Source: Atrina japonica
Lineage: Eukaryota; Mollusca; Bivalvia; Pterioida; Pinnidae
Length of the DNA: 64,000 nucleotides
Assembly (NCBI GenBank): GCA_030159075.1
Contig: BROG01000553.1
Span: forward strand, 310,001-374,000
Reading direction: 5' to 3'
Both the position numbers and the translations under genes were made by a program. The notes under the pieces are model-generated. The model worked only from the letters and a program-made list of their open reading frames with translations. It was not told the DNA's origin and searched no databases. Shown here in pieces: positions 12,901 to 22,500 of this stretch (positions are counted from its first letter, which is position 1; the number at the start of each line of letters is the position of its first letter).

Positions 12901-15900
12901 CTTTATAAGCAAATCTATATCATGTAAAATAATCATATCAGTTCTCTCTACTTTCTTTTAAGCATGCAACAACTATACAACACAACAGTATGTGACATAT
13001 GCTGTATGTTAATTTCAGAAAGACTACTGAAAGGAAATTGAGTAAAAATAAATGTGTCCATTACAATATTAAATTGATGTTTGCTACACATGGTAGGAAT
13101 GGCATTTAATAAGATTATGATTTTACTTATAAATGAGTCCAAATATTTGATAAGAAAATACAAAAACTGATAACTAGTTTATGAAATAATTCTGATAACT
13201 AGTTTATAAATAATAATGATAACTAGTTTATACAAGAATGCTGATAACTAGTTTATATCATAACACTGGCTGACTGCTATAATATGGAAGATATCTTTAC
13301 TTTTATAGATTTACAAAAAGAAAATTTCAAATCATTTGCCCTTGAAAAATACAATTAAACACAAAAGGAATGCAAAAAAGGAGTTTGATGATATATTTTG
13401 AGCACTAACACACAGATTGAAGCAAAGCTAAGTGAAATGAAAGAAAAACCAAACTTTGTCTGTGACTATTACAGCAAAGGGAAGTAATAATTAAGCTTTC
13501 ATCTTTATAAGTGTAGCATTATTGTAAAGTGTAAAATTATATAGGAAAATATAAAATAAACTATTATCTTTTGTGTTCTATAGTTTTTCAACACCAATGA
13601 AAATGCCCATTCTTAATGAATTAATGAAAAATAAAAAGAATGTTAATTTAATATGCAAGGTAACCAACATTCTTGTCATAGTGCAAAACATGCAAATATG
13701 GTCTGATCTATTGTTTATATATACTGAAATATAGTCTTGACTTATCACACCAAATCTTAAAATTCAAAAACAGTAGACTGGCCAAAAAGAGAAGTGAAAC
13801 CTGATGTGGTAACACACAGGTAGAAATTCATAATCAATTACAGGTGCATCATCAGGTGGTGAAAAAACTCTGAAAACTACACAAAAAGTAAACATCAAAG
13901 ACACTGGACGAATACAAACCTTTGTTGTATCATTGACTAAGCCTCCACTCTGAGTGGCAACAACAAAATAAAGAAATGTCAGTTACATGTATATAGTGAT
14001 TTATAAAGTATACAAAGAGTTTGGATTGTGAAGACTCAGTGCTCAGTGCTAGACTACTATTCTATATTAAAGCATCATTTCTTATGTTAATAAGACTCTC
14101 ATGCAAAAGCTAATCTGATTTACACAGCCATCATGCCAAAGTTATCTCCAGTTATCATGCAAGTCAATCTCTACTCTAAGGTGTTGTAAGGAGAGCAATG
14201 GTACTCCAGGGAATGATAATAGGTATACAGTTACCATTCAAAAGTCATAGGTCCTAAACAGTATCTCTTTCAGAATGTACAGTTACTGCTCAAAAGTCAC
14301 AGGTCCTAAACAGAATCTCTTTCAGAACATACAGTTACTGTTCAAAAGTCATAGGTCCTAAATAGTATCTCTTTCAGAATGTACAGTTATTGTTCAAAAG
14401 TGATATGTTCTGAGCAGTAAATGTATCAGAGTGTACAGTTACAGTGCTAAGTCTTAGGTCCTAAACAGTAGCTGTATCAGAGTGTTATTTTGGCCCATAC
14501 AATAGGATGGAAAATCCCCAATATCTGATTATATATTTGTTTTACAATCATCAACATTTACAATACTGAGGTGTCAAGATTTCTTAAGTTATCGAGTTGA
14601 CAATACTTCAAAGTTGACACCATTATCAATGATTCATCAAAACTGATTGAATCATGTTTAATTATAATTATAAATATAAATGTTTATCTCATGGTCATGT
14701 ATTGAGGGTAATGACAGCTGTACAAAGTTTTAGCCAGAGCAACTGTACCAAAGCTAATGGCAGCTCTATGACAGTTTAGCCAGAGCATCTGCATTTGTGC
14801 TAATAGCAAATCTGGAAAATGAATATAGCACAACTGTATCAAAACCATTCTTAGCTGCAAAATGATATCTTATCAAGAATAATATCACAGCTAATGGCCA
14901 TCATTTTTATTAAGATTACATCATCAATTTCCCCCAGAAGGCTGATCTTACACACAGAAGCAAAATTAGACAGACCATAACATTTCTAGATATGGTGCAT
15001 CACGTTTGATATACATGTTGATCATTCCTACCTTAGTCTGTGTGTCCACATTATTCTGTTCGTTCTGTAGAAGCAAGGCCGCTGACTTGATATCATCTTT
15101 CTTAGCAGCTATGTGTAGGGCAGGCAACTTAACTTTGCCCTTCGTATCACTCTCCAGCAATACACTGACCACTCGTTCGTGCCCCTGTTGGAGGGCAACA
15201 GCAAGAGGGGTAAAACCATCCTGTTGGTGAAATAAGAAAATATCAAATGATTTAATAAACAAACATTTATTGTAAATAATTCCACATACATTAGACAGTA
15301 GAATTAGTTAAGAGGATTACAGAACATTTCTTCTTCTTCCCTGCAGTATGTATGAAGAGCTTTAGGTCAACTTCAGGTCATAATATTGCACATTACCTTA
15401 TAAGTGTGTGCATACCTGTCAACTGATAAAGGTACAATGTTTGGAATGAAGGGCAAAAGAATTTTTGGGACAAAAAATGTGTCTTATAGATGAAGGAGTG
15501 AAACTCTGAATTATAACCAAAATGTTAACACTTATAAAAGTTCTATAAGATTAGTCCTGAAAATTCTGAAGTTAAGCAATTTGTATTATAAATGAAATTC
15601 AAAACTCCAATATTTACAAACTAAAAATTGATTTTTAAATATTTTTATTAGTAGAATCAAGTGGACTTGGTAGGAGTTGTATCTCTTTATTAAATATTAT
15701 AAACTATTTTGATGCATTTTTTTCTTATTTTTTTTAATAAAAAAAAACAAAAACAATAACCAATAAAAAGAAAGCCAAAACAAAAACGAAAACAACATAC
15801 ATAGGTCATAGATCTAAACCAGTTATTACATTACACTTTGAGGAATATAAATTTACAGGTAATTTTACACATGTACATGTGTGTATGTACTGGTATATAC

Positions 15901-18900
15901 CATATAATATGTATAAACAAAGGAATTTAGATATATATGTGATACGTATATTTTGTATTTTCCACATTCAGCGGGCTCCAGGCACCTCTGGATGTCGATA
16001 CTAAGGAGGGCTTCTGAGAGGTATTACCTCCGCTTGATGTATTTATGAAAATAAATTATACGTTTTCTGCTTGATGTATTTATGAAAATAAATTATACGT
16101 TTTCCGCTTGATGTATTTATGAAAATAAATTATACGTTTTCCGCTTGATGTATTTATGAAAATAAATTATACGTTTAAAAAAGAAAAAAAAGTGATTTTA
16201 TCATTTCAATCTTGATGCCAAATTTTTTTGATGACATTCAATTATACTGACAATTTCCAGTCATTGCAATGTGCAACCATCCCTCCTACTGAACTTTGGC
16301 TTTGAATTTGTGATTGGAGTCTGTGTGATGACATAACTGAGTAAATGTACATCGACTCAAAATAAATATTGTTAGTTTTAAATGTGTACACTGAACATAA
16401 CTAAAGCATTTTTCACACTGCTAATGACATAAAATGGAATTTGGATTTAGAAAATAATATGTTACACATTTTTTTTTACCTTAGTGGAAAGACTCTGGCT
16501 GGCCCCGTTAGCCAAGAGATATTTCACTACATCGGCATGTCCCTCTTGAGCTGCCATATACAGAGGCGTGAATCCCATCTATAAAAACAAATCATGAATA
16601 TATCAAATGCTTAAAATTACAATTCATCAAATATGTAACATCTAAATAAAACTTTTTAATAAGGAAAATTATGAAATATTGTTGAAGCATTGAAGAGATG
16701 TACTGTCAAGGTGAAGCATTTTATAAACTTACATGAGCTTGTACATTGACTTTAGCACCACTTTCCACCAGAAGGCACACAATCTTTTCATGTCCTGCCA
16801 AAGACGCAATGTGTAAAGCTGTGTTTCCTTTCTGTTTGAATAAAAAAGAAAAAAATAAGTTGGAGTACATTTGTAGTCAGATTGTCTCACTAAAGTGGAA
16901 AAATTTAAAACACAAACCTTTCAGGCCGAGGGCATAAAAATGATAAATTTTGTTACGTATTTGTCTTATCTGAACTACATGAGTCAGTTCTAAGTCTGTC
17001 ATTTGAGGCGATTTCAAAGCAAATCCTTGGTAATAAGCATAATACTTTAACTTAAAACAATAAAATCGAACTGTACACAGAAAGAATTTTAACAACTTAA
17101 TACACACAAAAAGACCAAAGACATTATTGAAGTAAAGAAAAACAAACACCTGGGGAATAACAGATACAGGATCAAAGTCATTACCCACATACCATAATAC
17201 ATGCAAAATACAAGATGCCACTAAGTTCAATTAATTATCAGAAAACTGTACATTTTACATCTCCTATTTAAGACTTGACAGAGTTCATCTAATTATCAGA
17301 AAACTGTATATTTGACATATCCTGTTCAAGACCTCCCAAAGTTTACCTAATTAACAAAAAAAAAAGACCTGACAAACTTTACTTAATTGTCAGACACTAT
17401 ATTTTACATCAACTAATACAAGCACACTCTAGAAGTTATATAATAGTAAATACCACAACACAAGTATGTGTTTGTATATAGAGAGGATAGTACTCAGTAC
17501 AAACAGATGACAGTATTGTACAAAACTTCACATTTTGGTTCAGATGAGGTATGAGACTAGATGAAAAACAAGTTTTATGTTAAAATCTTAAGATGTTAAA
17601 TCTGTAAAGTTATTTCTAAAAGGCACCAGATATCCTGGAAACTGAAAAATGACTTTGAACTGCAGTCATGAAAACAAAAATTTATTGAACACTTCTAAAA
17701 TTAATGCATTCTTTCATTTATTCAAATGGTGTGTGCAGTAAGATAGACTGACTGTTAACCATGGCGTAACTGAGAGTATACTCTAAACAGTTTGATGATA
17801 TGACAGGTGGCTTGATTAGCAGTATATACTTCAGAGTTTAACCAAAAGACAGATGGCTTAACTAAGAGTATATATTGAAATGTTTGACAATGAGAGAGAT
17901 GGCTGGACCAACAGCTTATACTAGAGTTTAACACAAAGACAGATGGCTGGGCTTAAGTTTAAGACAGTATAATATTGAAATATATTGAAATGTTTGACAA
18001 TTAGAGATGGCTGGGACAAAACAGCTTAACTAAGATACTAGAGTTTTAACACAAAGCTTATACAGGTTGGCTTAACTAAGAGTATATATATTGAGAGAGA
18101 GTGTTTGACAAAGACAATGATGTTTGACAATTAGAGATGGCTGGACCAACAGCTTATACTAGAGTTTAACACAAAGACAGATGGCTTAACTAAGAGTATA
18201 TATTGAAATGTTTGACAATGAGAGAGATGGAGAGAGAGTTTGGACAGATGGGACACTAAGAGCTTGAAATGTTTACTGAGAGAGTTTATACTAGAGTTTA
18301 ACCAAAAGACAGATGGCTTAACTAAGAGTATATATTGAAATGTTTGACAATGAGAGAGATGGCTGGACCAACAGCTTATACTAGAGTTTAACACAAAGAC
18401 AGATGGCTTAACTAAGAGTATATATTGAAATGTTTGACAATGAGAGAGATGGCTGGACCAACAGCTTATACTAGAGTTTAACACAAAGACAGATGGCTTA
18501 ACTAGGAGTATATATTGAAGTGTTTGGCAATTAGAGAGATGGCTTGAAATCTTAAGATGTTGAATCTGTAAAGTTAATTCTAAAAGGCACCAGATATCAT
18601 GAAAACTGAAAAATGAAACATCCTATGACGTTTATACCAGATTTAGATCAAAAGACAGAGGACACAGCTAGTAGTATATATTGAAGTGTTAGACAATAAG
18701 AGATGGTTTGAACAACAGTATATATTATAATGTTTAACACAAAGACAGATGGCTTATCTAAGAGTATATATCAAAGTGTGTGATAACGAGACATTTTGCT
18801 TGACCAACATTATATACCAGAGTATAGTGTTTGACCAAAAGACAGATAGCTAAGCTAAGTAATGTTTTGGACAAAATTACAATAGCTACATTATTGCTTG

Positions 18901-19540
18901 TATTATTGTCTGATCAATTGTACCACTGATATAACAGTTTCCATATTTGGTCACAAGTACAAAAGATTTAAATTCAGAGGAGTTGGACCACAGATTTTAC
19001 AGATCCTACTGTATGTGACCATATGTACAAATTTAGAGGTGTTTGGTTGCTAGTAAAAAAACTAAATGGAGCCTTACTACTATTGGCTGTGTATGGTTTC
19101 TATAATGCTTGACCTGTAGTACAAAATATGTGATTCCAGTCAAGTTTGACCACTAGATCAATAACTGCTAAGGCCATCTGTACAATAAATTCCATGATTT
19201 CTGACCACCAGTACAGCTGTATACAATGTATTTGACCAACAAATCAATACTGGTCTTGGATAATACTACAGATTCCATGGCATTTGATCATGAATGTTGA
19301 TCAATTTGTAAATAACATTTCTTGGAAATATTGTGCATGGAAAAGTTTGAATCATAAAAAACACTTTTAAAAGATGATAAAAATAATGAAATTTATACAA
19401 ACCTTTGTAGAAGCTTCTACACTAGCACCTCTTTTCAACAGTTCTGTCACAACATTCAAATGCCCCTCTTTTGAGGCAAGGTGCAGAGCATTCAGGCCAT
19501 TCTGAATAAACAAAACACAGAAACTTTGACTCCAATTTTC

Positions 19541-19581
<41 letters not shown>

Positions 19582-22500
19582 AGAGAAACAACAACTGTTG
19601 ATCATTTAATTTTATATGTAATCATTTAGCTGCATACAGACCACAAAATAACACAGGAGTGATCATTCAGGTTACATGGAGGTTACAGCAAATACAAATC
19701 ACGTAACCCCTTTTTCATTCTTGATGATACATGTCAAAAATACATTTATATTTAATATTATGTATTTTAGGTCTCTATCATTGTTATCATAACCTGTAGG
19801 TTATGGTCATTCCTTTTAGCGTAATCTCTAAATGGGTTACAATGATTTCTGTTATTTAGTGGCCTGCTTCATAGCAAACTTTCAAATCCTTACTACACCA
19901 ACTGGTGCACACTGTAGCCATCTTAAAATTACATACATTGTAGTAAGTCTCTTAATGTATATAAACATGATCTTGTCAGACATAACTCTGTCAGCACCCC
20001 TGATTTACTCTATATATCCCATGTATCTACTTCTTTATTGTTTGTACATTTGACATACTCTATATATCCCATGTATCTACTTCTTTATTGTTTGTACATT
20101 TGACTTTCACCTCTCCCTGATACCTTGGCAAGTCAAATCAAAACACTGATCATTAATGTTCTCCACACACAAGCTGTTGACATTTGCTTTTATTTGTTTT
20201 CTTTGGTGTGTTATACGGCACTCAACAATTCTACAGTAATACAGTAGTAGTCCATTGCTGTGAAGATGGAAAAAGCCTAGTTACAATGTACCCAGGAGAA
20301 GAACATCACTCTAGTTACAATGTACCCAGAAGAAGAACATCACCCTAGTTACAATGTACCCAGAAGAAGAACATCACCCTAGTTACAATGTACCCAGGAG
20401 AAGAACATCACTCTAGTTACAATGTACCCAGGAGAAGAACATCACTCTAGTTACAATGTACCCAGGAGAAGAACATCACCCTAGTTACAATGTACCCAGG
20501 AGAAGAACATCACTCTAGTTACAATGTACCCAGAAGAAGAACATCACCCTAGTTACAATGTACCCAGAAGAAGAACATCACCCTAGTTACAATGTACCCA
20601 GAAGAAGAACATCACTCTAGTTACAATGTACCCAGAAGAAGAACATCACTCAAGTTACAATGTACCCAGAAGAAGAACATCACCCTAGTTACAATGTACC
20701 CAGGAGAAGAACATCAGCCTAGTTACAATGTACCCAGGAGAAGAACATCACCCTAGTTACAATGTACCTAGGAGAAGAGCAAGAACATCACCTCTAGTTA
20801 CCAATGTACTTTTGGAGAAGACCACATCACCCGTAGTTACAATGTACGCTAGGAGAAAGAACATCACCCTAGTTTAAATACTTGTACCAAGATCGTTTGG
20901 AGAAGAACATCACCTATTTCCCAGTTTGCTTCTTTTTTAGTTACATGTTCTAGTACCCAGAAGAAGAAACAATTCACCATAGTTACAATGTACCCAGGAT
21001 AGATCTAGAAGAACATCATCACTTTATGCCTAGTTAAATTAATGTACCCAGGAGAAGAAATCATCACTCTAGTTTACAATGTTTACCACAGGAGAAGAAA
21101 TCATCAGCCTAGTTACAAATGTACCCAGGATATAAGAACAAATCAGCCTTCAGCAAGTGTAAATGGCAAATATTTCTCCTAATTACATTTTATAGATCTA
21201 GGGACCATATGCATATAGCTCTTTTTATTTGAAAGTTGTTTTTACACAACGCATTTGACATCAGTTTAATTTTGACAATTGAAGTGGACTTTTTTACAAA
21301 ATGTTATATTGGTTGGCAGTCAATTTTAAATGATATAGGAGCACAGGCCCTCCAAAGGTAAACTGTCAAACTTTCTAACAAAATTAGATATGGTACAGCT
21401 GGGCTCAAAATCGCAATGACTATAAATGAGAGATTTCATAATCTGAGGCATGATGCTCTAAACACTCGGCCACAGAGGCCAAAGCATGGCTGTTTCTTAC
21501 ACTTACATCATGGCTATATTTAGTATTCATAGCAATATCCATATTATATCAGATTTGAATTTGAGGGTAGATACATACAGGGTTACTTGTATTGATATCT
21601 GTGCTTCCCTGCAGATACTCAAGGACTTCTTGCAGGTTCCCATCACGTGCTGCCCGCAAAAAACTAGTATTGCCGTCACTCTGTAAAGTAAAAATATAAC
21701 TAAAAGTTACAAAAATGTCAAACTAACTTTAACAACATATTTTGTTGTCACTAGATACAAATACTTGTTAGCAGAAACAGAGTATCCCTGACAATTTCCT
21801 TTCTGTATTATTTGTTTCATCAGACAAAACAGTGAATAGTCAGAATACTACAGTAGAACCTGTCTCGAGAGACCGCTATCATCAAAGACCACCTATCTTT
21901 TAAGACCACTTTTTGAAACCACTGTTGAATATCTCTGTAAATAAAACCTCTTTTAAGAGACCATCTGTCCTGAGAGATCACATTTCACTGGCAGAGGGAG
22001 GTCTATCAAGGCAGGTTCTACTGAGATATTTAACTTTACTTTATTTAGTCTTTCTTCTGAAATCAACTTATAAATCAGCTGTACAGACAAAGCTATATTG
22101 GCGTTCCACCTGGCACATGTAGGCCAAGGCTAGAGTAAAATAATCCCTAATAACATATTAACAAAAAATCTATTTTGACAAATTCTTGAAATCAAAACTT
22201 CTTGTTCTGACAAAATAACTACAGTTAGCAGTTAGACAGAATATCACGTCTTGTAAAACAACAACTTTAACACTACAAAAACAATTAGATGTTCAGGATG
22301 CCATTGGAAAATAGGAACTGTGCAGTTTTAAAATTACAAAAGTAGAAATGACTAATCTCAAAGAGATACCTCAAGGATTAGGAGGTCTGTGTAATGTACA
22401 AGAGCTTACTGATACACAGAAAAGTTAGTCCAATATGAGCAAGTTGGTATAGTGTGCAGAGGTCGACTAGAGTTATCCCAGTATGAGCAAGTTCATGTGT

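Larger units (their letters stand above)
20199..21480 (-). mobile_element. SINE (copy C) split by internal tandem expansion
   Basis: The right end carries the family's tRNA-like head on the minus strand (GGCCTCTGTGGCCGAGTGTT, then TAGAGCATCATGC). The left end carries the degenerate tail (TGTAGAATTGTTGAGTGCCG). Between them, where other copies have one TTACAATGTACCCGGGAAGA segment, this copy has a long tandem array of that segment. The simplest reading is one SINE whose internal piece was amplified. Confidence 0.75.
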
